Shown: positions 1 to 12,928 of the stretch, one piece after another | Layout of the letters: each line of letters opens with the position of its first letter | Numbering within the stretch: position 1 is the stretch's first letter | From: Phallus indusiatus | Taxonomy: Eukaryota; Basidiomycota; Agaricomycetes; Phallales; Phallaceae | NCBI GenBank assembly: GCA_027605045.1 | Contig: JAQFWX010000056.1 | Span: 1 to 64,000 of the forward strand | DNA length: 64,000 nt | Direction: 5' to 3' | Program-made: the position numbers and the translations under genes | The notes under the pieces: generated by a model | The model's input: the letters and a program-made list of their open reading frames with translations, nothing else | What the model was told of the DNA's origin: nothing | The model's database searches: none

Positions 1-2018
1 GAATGCCACTACATGCATCAGATCCGAAAGCCTTGTCAACAGGAACATATAGTAGGACGTATTAGCAACGTGCTGCGAACAAGTGACGTCGCCGAAATTG
101 TAAGTTTTGTTTCAACCTAAAAGAGACAGATTACTGAGAACGAGTCAGATCCAGCGCGCACATGATTCATGCACAATTTCCTCTACTGGAAAAGAGGCTG
201 ATAGGACGTAACAATTCACTACCTGTCAAACTCTGAAACATGCGCGCGCGGACTAGTTCAGTGAAACTTTTATTGCATCCTCATATGAAGTCAAAAAGTT
301 TGAAATGTTAGTTTATTTTTTAAGGCTTGGCTTTGAGCCACCGACGTACATACTTGAGCGTTCCGTGTCGGATGCAAAAAAGCTTATTTAACATGGCATT
401 CCGATGAAACTATCGGATTTTGTACAATTCGTCATAACTTTGGACTTGTTTGAAGTCAAAAATTATTCACCAGACAGCTGTCAGTCGATTCAATTTTATC
501 AGCACGTTAGTACAACGAAATTTTCAGTGGCAAAAAAAAGGCAGTTGAGCTTACTCCGAATTTCCGGCTTCTGAACCACGGAAGGCCTAGGATTCAATTA
601 TAGATCGACCTTATCAATTCTCTGGCCCTGACACCGTGACAGCCGTTGCAAGTAGCTTGCGCTTGTGCCGGACCCCACATTACGGTTTACCTGATGATAA
701 TGAGCTTTGATGTAGATGTCCCCTGAGCCCTTCTGATATGTATGTGTTTAGACCAGATTTGAATGTATGTATGTATGTATGTATTCAGCATTATATCCAA
801 CGATCGCCTTTCTAACCGGAATTTTGATCTGGTCCGGGAAACGAAAAAAGATGAGGATTGTGGTCAAAATGATCTGTTGTATGTACACATAGCATCACAG
901 TTGTTCGATAATGAAAAATACGCTCAGCCTAAGCGTAAGCATACGTGTATACTATGTGGCGCGCCAGTTGATATCAGTTTCTAGTAGTCTACAGTCTGCA
1001 ACGCTACAGTACCAAACAATGACTTCATAATTCGGCATGCGGACCAATTGGCGTCGAGGTGTCGTCGACCTGCCAGTCAACCTTTCCGATTCTTTCCGCC
1101 CGAATACATGGCCTCCATGCAAATGGGCCAAATTAGGTTACATAGTTTCATATTTCCGCATACGCTCCTTTCCTTGTGCTTAGCTCGATGAGTGTCCGGA
1201 AGGTAGCCATGCCGGAGTTAAGTTCTGGTTTCGGAGAGCAATGTCAAGTGTCTTCTTTTTTGTGTTGAAATCCCAGACTGTCGAAGGCAACATGAATCAG
1301 CAATTACCAATAGTTTTCCAGCTTGCGTCGGAATTTCTTGACGTCATTAGGGCAGGATCTGGATTCTGAGCTGCAGAATCACTATTTTTCATTATTTCTT
1401 TAGACAAAATAAAGAAAGAAAGAAAAAAAGGAGGAAGCAGAGAAGAGAAGTTCGACTGGTACGTCAGAGGTTTTAAAGCTTCTGCCAGTGACGCCCATCG
1501 AGCAAGGTCGAGACCGTCAACAAGGCTACACAGCGCAGACAATAGCGCAGTGCCTCGCAGAGCATGGTGCGATGACTTCTGAAGCCTTCAGACTTCAAAG
1601 TGTACGTAAAATCGTCTTCCGGAGCCACGATGATCGATCTAGGATGTAAACTTGAAACCACGAATCTGGCGGAATGCAGGACTTGCGTGTAGATCAATCT
1701 GTTATTAGCAAAGCGGGAAATAAAGGTTTGTAATTAAAAATAATTGTCGATTTTGCCGTTAATTTAATTGTTCCGTCAAACTTGAAAAAAATATTTATAA
1801 CAATATTTAATATTCCAACGTATTCAAGTTATCAAAAAGTCTCACGGGAAAAGCTGTACGGCACCGAAAATAGGTCCTGTTCTGACTTGGCCCCCCTCAC
1901 GAGTCACTTTTCTCTGCGCTTTGCTTTCTGCTCTTCGCTTTGGTGCTTTTCTCCCTCCCGTATATAACTCACGATGTATACGTCTCATGATTTTCCTCGC
2001 CCCTACGACCTGGAAACC
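1..2018. other. Intergenic region upstream of the first family gene
   Basis: I see no supportable gene here. The open frames are short and have no recognisable motif or splice pattern. There is an (ATGT)n microsatellite at about 763-784. A TGACACCG-TGACAG-like element at 628-644 resembles sites upstream of other family members, but it lies 1.5 kb from the nearest start, so its relevance is doubtful. Confidence 0.5.
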
Positions 2019-2025
2019 TATATAA
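1961..2025 (+). promoter_or_regulatory. Twin TATA boxes upstream of family gene at 2162
   Basis: Two TATATAACTC elements lie at 1961-1970 and 2019-2028, in a pyrimidine-rich context. The second is about 140 bp upstream of the chosen ATG at 2162. Other family members also have a well-formed TATA box at a comparable distance, so I infer that this is the core promoter. Confidence 0.55.
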
Positions 2026-2161
2026 CTCCCTCTCTCTGATTCACACCCAACCAAGCTCTGACTTGCCCTCCCAATCCACCCATCATCTGACCACATAACC
2101 TTTGACTTGCACCTCTATCAATGTCTTTCTCATCGTCTTTTCCTACACTTCTTCATCTTCA

Positions 2162-2485
2162 ATGGCACCTCCAAAAACACCCGGTGCCCCAAGAATGCGG
2201 CCAGTCCCTCTCCCTACCGTCGATGACGATAAACACTATTACTCTCGTTCGTCATCATCATCATCATATGTATCATCTTCCTCATCGTATTCTAATATCT
2301 CATTAGAACATTTACCCACACCACCATCGTCTCCTGCATTTGGTTCCTCGAGCTCGTCGTCAAGAAGACCCATCCCTAGAGATGCACGTGCTGCAGGGCC
2401 CTCTTCGTCCTCAGCCTTAGGTCTCTCTCTCAACGTACCTTCAGGCTCCTCGTCGACTTACTACACGTCGTCGAGAAGGTCATGA
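2162..2485 (+). CDS. Small Ser/Pro-rich protein with PR-x-PLP core, family member 1
   Basis: I do not recognise this protein. The frame from ATG 2162 reads MAPPKTPGAPRMRPVPLP, then an acidic DDD, then a Ser-rich stretch. A likely 60-nt intron lies at 2247-2306 (GTTCGT donor, TTCTAAT branch, TTAG acceptor). Its removal keeps the frame and joins to QHLPTPPSSP, matching the same intron in the copies at 11.3 and 19.2 kb. Spliced length is 87 residues; unspliced it is 107, also open. The stop is TGA 2483-2485. DNA similarity to the other two eastern copies continues past this stop, to a block encoding FRSDSSSRLV at about 2510-2545, so the gene may have been truncated by a frame change. There is no signal peptide or membrane segment. 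The open frame extends upstream of 2162 but without an ATG, so 2162 is the first in-frame start. Confidence 0.6.
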   Translation: MAPPKTPGAPRMRPVPLPTVDDDKHYYSRSSSSSSYVSSSSSYSNISLEHLPTPPSSPAFGSSSSSSRRPIPRDARAAGPSSSSALGLSLNVPSGSSSTYYTSSRRS

Positions 2486-4963
2486 TCACATGCTCAACAT
2501 TGAGATGATCTTTTTATTTCCGATCGGACTCATCGTCTCGTTTGGTTATTGACTGGCCACCATGGTACTAAGAACACAAATATCTGTTTCCGGATTCGCT
2601 CGCGGACATGTGTCACCTATCTCGCCGTCGTCGCCTCTAATGCCGTCGTCATCGTCGTCATACATAAACGCAAAAAAAAATTGCTCAGAAATCATAAAAA
2701 AATACCCAACTGCGCCCTCGTCATGCTGGAACTCTCCAACAACGTATACCCCGGGCCATGTCGTTTTTTTTTCCTATTCGCTGCTGGTTTTTTTTTGCCT
2801 CCGTCGAGCTTCGTCTACCGCTTACACTGCCATCACTCGTCACCGCATCTTAGATAGATGTAGATGTAGACGAGTGTGATACACACACTGGCTTGGCTAT
2901 TATTGCTGTGGTGGGGCCACAAGCACACGCACACCCCTTTGGTCGTCGTCGTCTTTGTCTCCCCCCCCCCCTTCCCTTCCACTACATCTGTCTCCTTGAA
3001 CTTTTCGTTTTCTTCACTCTCCTCTTTTGCCTCAATGTGGTTTACACCATGTATAACGTATTTAACGACCCCGGATGAACGTTTTGTGTTTCCTTTTGTT
3101 CGCTTCCTTCCCCTCATCGTTACGTTACGTCTTGTTTTGCTCACTCCGAAATACTCCCTTCCTCCACTCTGCATCAAACTTTCTCGCCTCAAACGTTTCT
3201 TCTTTTTCTTTCTTTTCTTTTTCTCTTTCCTCTCTCTTCCCTTTTGATCTCTTATCTGTCTCATCTACGCATCCTCACACGTCTAACGTGTGTCTAGTTA
3301 TAAACGAATCACTCTCAGCTCCAACATTTCGTGCCGGCACACGCTGGTTATTTCGTTGTTATCACGTCTAGATTACAACTACACCCACGGCGCGTATGAT
3401 GCTCTACCGTCGTTTTCTTTTTCTTTTTCTCTTCCCCTACCCTTCATGTGCCTTATAGCGCACCTTATCAAGATCAACTGACCCCCATCGCTCATCGTTC
3501 ATATCAATGTTATAATTGTCATCTCCATTGTTGTTGTTTTCAAAGTCCTGTACTACATATCTATGTCCAAATAAAGCTTTCACCTTGTCCCTCTTTCGTT
3601 TTGCCAGCCTGAATACCTCAATCAAACCATCATCATCTTTACTTACTTATTATGAAATTCCAACACAATCTGTCAAATCTTACCTTACTAGCAAAAATAG
3701 ATAAACGAAAGATTAATCATCAGCCCCCCTGACCTTCATTGGCATTGCTATTAGTGCATGCTGTGGTTCATGGCTGTGGTCCTTCTGAAGGCACTGCGTA
3801 ATATGCACTGAATTACTTTTCAGCTATGTGCGTTTTAGTGAGATGGAAATAGCTCTTTCTGATTTCCTGGTATTTGTTTCCTTCGAAATTCAATTCGCCC
3901 CCGGACTGCGCCGACACCTGTGCACACACACCACTGTTGCCGCACGATGTACGTATGGCATTTTCCCCTTGCCGCCACTCCACGTACGATCTCACGGCGG
4001 ACAGCGACAACTCCAAGAAGTTATCCCAACCACCATAATCGATGAACCCCTCAAATTTCATCTCTTTTTTTCTTCTTTACAAATTTACCATTTTCCTTTT
4101 TTTTGTTTTCATATTCAAAAAAAAAAATTGCGTTCAACTGCTGCGCAGAGGGCAGACACTTTGTCTCGGTTCAAAACAGTAATCTCATATCCATAATAAT
4201 ATACTTCCATTTCTTTCTCCTTCCCTTCTGGAATAAAAAAACAAGGTCAGGTTTATATTAAAAAGCTGCGTAGTCAACAGTAAACTGCGTATCTAATTCG
4301 TGCGCCCGGTGAATGATAGTTCGTTTGGAGCGCGCTCCAAATTTAGGGTCCAGAAGAAGACACAAGCCACAAGTCTACCCAAATCATATGACCCTGCGGC
4401 AATCGTTGCGCACACACGCAACCTGTTTCTCCGCAGTTTTTGTTGGTGCTCTGATAGCGTACAGGGCGAAGGGTTTCAAGGTTTGGTTATTAGGGTATAG
4501 GGTTACACGAAATATATACAAGTCGAGAAGATCGTGTTATGATTTAGCGCGGCGCGCTCTAAAGTTTAAGGGCGGACGAAGAGACGAATAACTCTCGGGA
4601 CATAATATCGGCGGAAACTTTTGGACTTATCATAATATGTACCAACAACTATATGGCTTTGCGAGCGCGCGCGCAGCTGACCGCCCTTGTTCTTACTTCC
4701 GAGGGTTATCAGCTTCAGAAGACTTCAGAGCGAGCAAAGGTCGGAATCTCGAAATCAGAGATAATCGGGGCGAAATTACAGATCAAATTGAGACAGGAGA
4801 ATGAGAGAATCAACCACCGAATTGATGGTATGTGTTACCGGGTCTATTATTGTTTTTGTTTGAGCTATCTAATGCGAATTTGTTCCGGAAGATCGTTTGA
4901 ATCGCACTGGTCAAGGCGATTTGAGATCGTCCTTTTAACAAGGATAATTAGAAGCTCAGAAGA
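2486..4963. other. Downstream region of family member 1, pyrimidine-rich
   Basis: The first 100 bases keep similarity to the 3' parts of the two duplicated family genes. From about 2900 to 3640 the plus strand is strongly pyrimidine-rich, with long T and C runs, typical of fungal untranslated or leader sequence. A canonical AATAAA lies at 3570-3575. I see no coding exon with a recognisable motif. From 3700 to 4963 there is nothing I can support. Confidence 0.45.
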
Positions 4964-7900
4964 TTCATGACCCCGATACATACTATGAGTCACAATTGAT
5001 ATATTTTTATTATTATTTATCTCTTTAGAGTCGGAATCTCCAGGAATATGGAACTGGCTGGGGTCTGTACATGTCAAGGTGGGACCTTTTCAACAAGAAT
5101 AAAACAAACGTTTCATGACAGCCAGGCGATTTTGAGATCGACTAGAGGTTTATGACAGATGGTACATATGTTAGCTTAAAGGTTATCATATTGTCAATTT
5201 GCGTGCTTTGTGCGTGCTGAAGGTAGCCAAGAATCGGGGTCCACCATGGTTCTATCTTGGAACCGCCATGTTCGTATGGGCTCTGTAAATAGCATGTCAG
5301 AAAGTTAAAACCGTTTCACTCGGACAAGTTGTTGTTTTTAGAAGTTCAGCCCATATGTGCGATTTAGGGCTGTCTGCCAGTCAAAAAAATTAAAAATCTT
5401 AAATTCAAATCCAATTGACTCGGAAAACCGGAGATACAACAGGAGCTAGAAAACATGAGTCACGTAAAATATTACTACTTGGAAGTGGCAACGAGCCATG
5501 ATTTAGATACGGTACGATTTAGTTATCATACGATCGACGTTGAAGCCCTGATACAGCACGGTGTATTTCACTTTCTTATTTCTGATTGACATTCGCGGCA
5601 ATATGCGAGCGACAGCGTTGATGCGGGCGGGAAACCGTCGTTCCAATTGGATCTGATGTGTGATACGACAACGGTTATGACGATGCAACGCAGCAACAAG
5701 AAATTAATTCATCCAAGATAGTACGATGCGCTATAAGATACGCCGAATCGGATCCGATATGTTGGTGAGAGCTTGAGAGGCTGTTGACGCTAAATTCATA
5801 CTCGATTCGACATGTCTAGCACTTGATACATGTTTTCAATGCGGATTCTAAGGAACATGAAGTTTACTTCTGGGCGTTTCTTGTGCGGAGAATAAACTCT
5901 CACGATAACCTCTTAGAGCCAACGCGTACAACACGTGTGTGCCTTAGACTCGGACATTGCCAACGGATAGGCTTATTTCTTTCCAGAAAATAAGATGCAA
6001 AAGCCTATTTTCTTGATGGGTAATTTACATGGCTCAGTCTTCTCAAACCTTGGTATGTATTACGCACCGTATGTGCATGCCAGCCACTGAACATACGCCT
6101 CCTATTACCAATCCAGCCCGTCGGTTGGCTATTGTTGTGAAACCGAAAACCAGAACGACAAACACATCTTAGTAAGTGTTGGAAACGGCCAAGCCTCAAA
6201 ATGTCAAAACAGTTGCCACTGAAAAATGATACTCCGAGTTTCCGCCCCTAATCATCGGCGAGGATGCAGGAAGCTTCTTTTAGTAGAAGGCCGTTTCGAG
6301 CTCGGCTTAAAAACCACTTGTGCAACCAATCGTCTCGGTCCCGTCCATAGCGGCCCAAAATCATAACATATTTCATTTAGATCCAATAAAGGAATAGTGG
6401 TTGGAGGTTACTGCACCGGAAGCTTTATCAGTGCGCTTCTAAATTGCTAACGAGAAGAATATCTCGAAAATTTTGCAACATTCATTAATACTTTGCCGGA
6501 ATTACTTGTTTCCATATACGTTTTCGCCGAAGTTCTCTGAGAAAAAGGGCTTGTTGATTCATTCAATGGGCGGCTGATAGAGCTTGGCAATTGTGTCATG
6601 CGAAGTAGAAGAATTTAAGCTGTCGGATGCGCTAGACGGGAATGATCAAGGTATGATGGTCCTTATTCATCCGTAGAAAGGATCAGATGTGCATTATGGC
6701 GGGTTTTAATTCCAATTCCAATTCAGCAGCATCGGAGCAATAGATTAGACAGTAGATTCGCCTGCAAGAATTTGAGAATCTAAAGAAACTTACAGAACGC
6801 CACAAAACCCCCAAACTGCCCCTTCCTCATCAATTACTCATGGTATACTCAGTTCGAGCTCACACGATATATGATATAACGGAGGCCAAGAACAACCATT
6901 GCGCCGTCATCGTCACTTCTAATGCCATTTGATGGCCTACTCCTTTCTAAGATCTTGCCGATAGTCTTGGGTATTTCTCGGTTGACTAATGATTAATGAC
7001 TTGTTGTGCTTGTGCTTGAGAAATTCACTAGTTGCCTTGTTCATCAACTTGCCACTGCCGATGCCGAACTGAGCTGAACCGAGAGGACAATTTGAATGAC
7101 AATGGCTCGTCAACTTGAGTGGAATAATCGGATCTACCCGCGCCGTAGTCTTCCAGCTCAAGTTCTCTGAGTCAACAGACATGACTTATGAGTAATCTCT
7201 TGAGTGGAAATAGCTGCTAGGTTAATGAGCGCGGGTGTTATCTTTGTTTACAGACTTGATGGTTCGAGATTGAGCTTCGAATCCGCTTCGGCCCGTGAAG
7301 TACAACCGACATAACCGGTGCTTCAATAAGAAAAACAGTTAACCAGTTAACCGGCAACCCCCTTGAAATCTTTGTGTGAAAGCAATGAATGCCAACTCGA
7401 AAACGAGAAGCTCTAGGTTATTGCCCCAATTTTATTGCGTATGACAGATGGCCCTGGAGATCCCGTAGCGATTAACCGTAGGGATATCCGAATATGAGTC
7501 GGTGCAGTGCTATGTGCTTGAGATTTTGAAGATTTGTTTTTTGTCGTTGTTGGAGATGCTAGAGGCGGAGTTGTAGGGGATACCTAGATATAAACATTTA
7601 ATATTATTTTTTTTTTCCCTGTCATTTCATAATTGCCTTTGTGTTCACCAACATCTCCTCTCGTGCAAAGAACGTTCATGGAAGGTTAGGTTTAACCCTC
7701 CCTTCTCTGTTAAGATTTCGTCAAAGTTCCGAAACGGTAATTCATTTAATTAATTTCATCCGTCCCGAATTATTTCACCTATTAAATAGGTGGATCTGGG
7801 CTATATATTAGAGATACAGAATGATGAACAAACACGCACAAAATATGTGACAATTTTGGTCAACATTATTCCTTGTTCGGTATCAGAAGATGTTCTCATC

Positions 7901-10900
7901 AGCATTACACACTACACATTACACATCGTACCTTGCCGACTATGATGGGCTAGCGATGAACACAGCAAGAACAGCCACAAATTCGTACGGATGTGAGCGA
8001 GCATCAAGACTTCCAACAGGTAGCGCATCCTGTACGCAGAGACGTCAAACATTTTCAGATATTGCTGTGTTGCTATACGACCACGTGTTCCCCATTTATT
8101 TGGATTTGAATGAATTCATGGGCATGGATGCTTTCTGTTGATCAAAACTGCAGCAAACAAAAGATGAAATGGGTTCACTCACCTCGATATTTGATAGAGA
8201 TTGTTTATAGATTTATAATCCGATGCCATTGTAATTTTTGAACAGCATAGCTGATAATCGATAATCCGAGACTTATAAAATAACATCCATATACTAGGGC
8301 GGGTAATATGTAGTCCATTATGTGGTTGTGGCGCGTGATTTTACCACCGGTTGATCAGTCTAAATGAAGTGATGCGTGAACGTGGCATTGTCATTCGTAT
8401 TAGCGGCTATATCAACTCCAACCGTTGGCGCCGCGCAATTTTAGCTCAGAATCTTCCTTCCGCGATTCAACGCGGAGACGCCTTGATGATGGAAAATGCA
8501 ATATAAATAGGAAGCTAATCTACTCGCGAGAATATAATGCTGATATAAGTAAATTTGTTGATATGCATAGCAGGAAGAACTGAGAGAAAAAAGACCGCTT
8601 ACCGTGGAGATTTCAATCGTATGTACTGTTATTGGTTGATTCTCCACTAGTGGCGACCTCACTAGTCGATTGCTAGATTAAATGGATCAGTTGCCTTGTT
8701 AGGAGTTGATTAAAATAAAAGCCAGAATAGGCCTCAACAGTCACATAAACTTCGATGAAAGCCGATATGACTTGAATTAGCCTCAACTAGCTCGGAAGAT
8801 TGCTGTTCTAATTAGTACGGCTAATGAATACAAGGAGACCGGTGTTCGCACTAAGCCACGTGGAAGAGGTAGCCGCAGTTAGTTTATTTTGCAGAGATTG
8901 ATCAATCCCAGGCCCGACATTATTCTTCATCGCCAACTGTTTTTCTGTTCCAAAAATATCAGATTGCCTTGCTGTGAGAAATTTATCCGCCGCTCATCCG
9001 AATATGTTTCAAAGTTTAGGAGACCTAAGGGACTAAACTAGTTTGAGTATTTCGCGGTAATCAAGTATGCTGAAAGAACGAAAATAGTCGACTACACTTA
9101 CTAGTACACTCTCTCACGTCGTGGAAATCTGCCATCAATCGCGAACAATACCCTCCTTTCAAGTTTGGTAATGAGGTATTCGCCGATTCATAAGCTGCTC
9201 AAGTAGATAGATACCGGAGGAATGAAAATATTTTGAGTGTGACGACCGACGGATCTTTCCTGTAGGAGACCCATTTGATAGTTCGTTCCTATCGACAAGA
9301 TTGGCTGAGATTGGCTCCGTTGGATGGACCTGTACTTTCCATGTCGAGGTGTCAATCTCCAAGCTCCATCTTCCCGTTGTTTCCTGTATCATTTTCCCAT
9401 GACAGTGAATTGTTATATCATGCGATTTGCTTTGATTCGTTAGAATGCGACAACTTGACTCGGAAGCAAGAGTCCAAACAGTCACGCGTTTGTCACAAAG
9501 CTCCACACTCCGCGCAGCGGAGCCTGCTTTCGAACTACATCCTTACTTCTGGGTAAGATCCTTGATTCGAGTTTGCGATCGGTTGCTAGCGATGATATAC
9601 AACTCACCTCTGTATGGCGCGTGAATTTGAGGGGAAAAAAAAACTTTGTTTCTTTGTTTTAATATCAAGGGCAATCTGGAGCAGCTAGTCAATAACGGAG
9701 GTGAGCAAATGACTCGGATGGTTTGATTATCGTTTTTGTCAAATAAGCTAAAACCGAACTGAGAAATTGTGGGCGTTCAGTGAGCGCGACATTATCGCTA
9801 TTCATCATACTCATTGGAAAGAGAAGCGGGGATCAAGTTTTGTTTCCCTTATCGTATTTTCCAAATCTAGGACACGGCAAAGAGAGGTATTTTTAACTGA
9901 TGGCAATTAAAATTCATCATTAACAAGGCAATACTGACCTGACGATTATCGCATTACGCTTGGCTAACTGAGATTTGCGATTATAGCCCGGCGAGCGTTC
10001 TGTGCTCCGGTCTTCACGAAAATTCAAAACATCACTCCACAGGAAGCTGTCAATGATTCTGGTCCCTGAATGCATTATCGATGATTACCGGACAAGAGAC
10101 AAAAGAATCGAGGCTGTGACGAGGATCGGGCAAACGTCCTCGATGTACCCATGCGAAGGTCCATGTTGGATCAACGTCTGAAAATTTGTGGTTCAAGGGA
10201 CCTTGAACAATTAATTGATCGTAAACCCCCTTTTTGAAATGAAGCTATGAAAGGTAATAAGCCGCTTTCACAGAGAATTTTTGAACTTGCCAAAGAAAAG
10301 TACGTTCGTTAGTTATAATTATTTAATTTGCGGCGCTTTATTAGTATTAAAAAAATAGAATTGGGTCAGAAGTAAGATAACTGTCTTTCTTTCAAAAAAA
10401 AAAAACAGCGCTGACCATCTTCAAAAACACTCCGTCGTTCGCCTTATTTTAGGTGTAATAAGCCGAGTCGCATGATTAGAGCAGGCTATCACCAGAACGT
10501 ATGTATTCTTAGGACAAACCTCAATCTACATTAGGCAATTATTGTCTATCATATATCGTATTCCGGAATTTTTCCGTCCTACAAAATCACACCAAACTAC
10601 ACCACAGAGGATTTGATGCTGATTATGTTGACAGATATCATTTTTCTTTTTCGATGACTACTTACATCTCCGTTATACGGAATTCTCCCCGACCGCAAAG
10701 AGCAAAGATTCGGTTAGGCTATGCTTTTGTCGTTGCTTTCGGAACACTCCGATTAGTGACTCTCTTCATCCTCTTCGGAAACCGGGTTAATTTGGTTAAT
10801 ACTGGACGCGCTTTTGACTTGACTTGTTTCTTTTCTTGCCTTGCTAGTGTTTTTCCGCGCATCATGTGGAATAGATCGATTCTATATTTCACGTTCTGCT

Positions 10901-11000
10901 AGGATGTCGATTTTTTGAAGAAATTATACTCGAGAGCGGTGGTCATTAGTGTTCTAGGAATTCCTTCCATTGTCCCTTTTGAGCGCTTCAACGTCACGCG

Positions 11001-11112
11001 CCAGTGTCACCGTCACATGTTTTTCATCGCCCGGTGTCACGGGTGACGGTATCATCTTGTCTTGAACCACCACTGCCTGTCTACTAATCGCAGATGAAAA
11101 TTCCATATAAAA
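11001..11112 (+). promoter_or_regulatory. Promoter of duplicated family gene, copy A
   Basis: A TATAAAA box lies at 11106-11112, about 85 bp before the ATG. Upstream are two compound sites, GTGTCACCGTCAC (11004-11016) and GGTGTCACGGGTGACGG (11033-11049), each pairing TGTCAC with GTCAC or GTGAC. The same arrangement is kept in copy B (18965-18971 for the TATA box). The region is inferred to be the proximal promoter. Confidence 0.5.
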
Positions 11113-11195
11113 GTCTGGTATCGTTTCCCTATAATTTACCTCTGACTTGACCCCCTCTTTTTCCTTCTTTTCCTCTGACTCATTCATCGTCATCT

Positions 11196-11890
11196 ATGTC
11201 TTCATCCTCGTCGTCATACCCTATTACTCGTCGTCTTTGACACCTCCAAAGACTCCAGGAGCCCCGAGAATGAGGACTATTCCTCTTCCAGCTGTCGAGG
11301 ACGAAAAATACCATTATCCATATGCCAATGCTTCAAGCACCCTTTATGCTTCCCGTTCGTTATTATCCATGTCGTGGGCCCTATGCACGGTCTTCTAATA
11401 CCTTCCTCTAGACCGCATGCCATCACCTCCACCGTCGCCTAAATGGGGCTCTGCAAGCTTTTCAAGAAACCAGAGCGATACACGCAAGTCTGCATTCTCA
11501 GGCTCGGGTTCAAACTTGGTCCAGTCTCGACGACATCGACGTCGAGTTATCACCCCTCATTCAAAAATGATGAGGTCGACATTGATTACGATGATAAGGA
11601 CAACGACCTTATCTATCTTCCGGTCGGGCTCATCATCCGATTTGGTCGTCGAATGCCACATGATACTATCAAGCCCACTGTCATCACCGAATCCGGACTC
11701 AAGGCTGCAGGCTGTCTCATCGCCCTCACTGTTGTCCTTCAAAAACGCAAAACGTCGAGGAACATGTGTTTCTCAATCATATTCCCCTCTTCCATTCCCG
11801 TCCCTTCACGATATTTACCTTGGGCCTTCGTCGCCTGGCCTGCCGCCTTTTTTTTCCAATTCACGCCGGGTGTACTGCCACCGACGTTGA
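11196..11890 (+). pseudogene. Family member 2 (duplication copy A), frame-disrupted
   Basis: This is the counterpart of the copy-B gene at 19055. The start MSSSSSSYP is kept, but a one-base loss in the following C run (four Cs in copy B, three here) puts a TGA after 14 codons. The core KTPGAPRMRTIPLPAVEDE is intact in the next frame. That frame can also be entered from an upstream ATG at 11147, so expression from another start is possible. A 57-nt intron (11355-11411) with GTTCGT donor and TTCTAAT branch joins to HRMPSPPPSP. Insertions totalling 14 bases relative to copy B then shift the frame again, yet it stays open to TGA 11888-11890, including FRSGSSSDLVVE. I call it a probable pseudogene or a gene with a changed N-terminus. 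Confidence 0.55.
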
Positions 11891-12861
11891 ATTCGAACTC
11901 CAATTGGCTCTGTCATTAACTTTGGAAAGGGACACGTGCCACCACCTTTCCTTCCCTTTTTTTTATTCCTGTCCTGCCTCCGTCGTCATGTATTGAGAGT
12001 CTGTCGTCACACTACTGCGGCTACCGTGTGTTTTTGTGTTTCGCTTCCTTGTGTTTTTTTCGTTTCTCGCTGTCCGTTTCTATTGATCCTTGTACCCCTA
12101 ATTTTCGCTCGGTGTTTTAACGTCTCGCTCTCTGTTCTCGCTTTCCGCTGTCGTGTCCTGCCTCGTCTTCTTTTCATTTATTCAACACCCTGATCGTCGT
12201 CTTCTTTTAAACTATCCCCTCCTCTTCACTACCATTGGTTGCTGGTCATCGATGCAGTGTGGCCGCATCAAACTATCCTTATATTTGCTCTATCAAACTT
12301 CGCTCTGCCTTCTCTTTGTCCTCGTTATTAAAAGAAATGACATGTTTTGATTCTATCATGTAACTGTATCGTATAACCAATGTTCGGCGCTGTCCTAAAG
12401 TGGTGGCGCTCAATACATTTCCTTCTTGTTAACTATTTCCGCTTTGACTTGTGATCGTCGTTTTGTTTGAGCCATACTCTGTTGAAGGTCCATCATCTGG
12501 TGAGACCGCTTGCAACAAACTACCCTGTTGCCTGGCGTCCGACTTGTGGCCCAACAACAGTATATTGCGCATCTAACTTATCACCTGCGGCCGCAGCTTT
12601 CTAATGCGTAATGGCTTATTATATATAAAACAACTAGGGCAATATACATTTACGTAGCAAAGACAACGCCCAGTGGGATTGTTGCCTACTAATCTTGGAC
12701 CCGTCAAGGGTTTCAATGGAGTATATATCCCGCACACCAATGCCCTCGCCCCTCGCTTGGGTTGTGGGCTTGAGAAGTGAGATCTAGTGAGACCTTGAGA
12801 TTGGATGAGATGACTAGCCAATTAGCGGATACGATGTGTAACTGTGCTGGTGGCGTATTTA

Positions 12862-12928
12862 TATAAGCTACTCGCTTAGGAAACAAATAAAGAAAATCGA
12901 GGCGGAAAAGAGAAAAATGAGAAAAAGC
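12862..12928. other. Spacer between the two tandem units
   Basis: These 67 bases separate the end of copy A from the start of copy B. They are A/G-rich on the plus strand. They do not obviously match the sequence beside the outer ends of the duplication. Confidence 0.6.

Larger units (their letters stand above)
4964..12861 (+). repeat. Tandem segmental duplication, copy A (about 7.9 kb)
   Basis: This stretch matches 12929-20784 along its whole length in the same orientation, with scattered substitutions and small insertions or deletions. Anchor points include the TTCATGACC start, the AGAGTCGGAATCTCCAGG block, the TTAATTCCAATTCCAATTC block, the family gene near the 3' end and the GCTGGTGGCG end. 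Most of the unit shows no open frame kept in both copies, so it is mainly non-coding. I find no transposase, integrase or reverse-transcriptase motif, and no terminal repeats, so it looks like a segmental duplication, not a mobile element. The only gene I can support inside it is the family member at its 3' end. Confidence 0.9.
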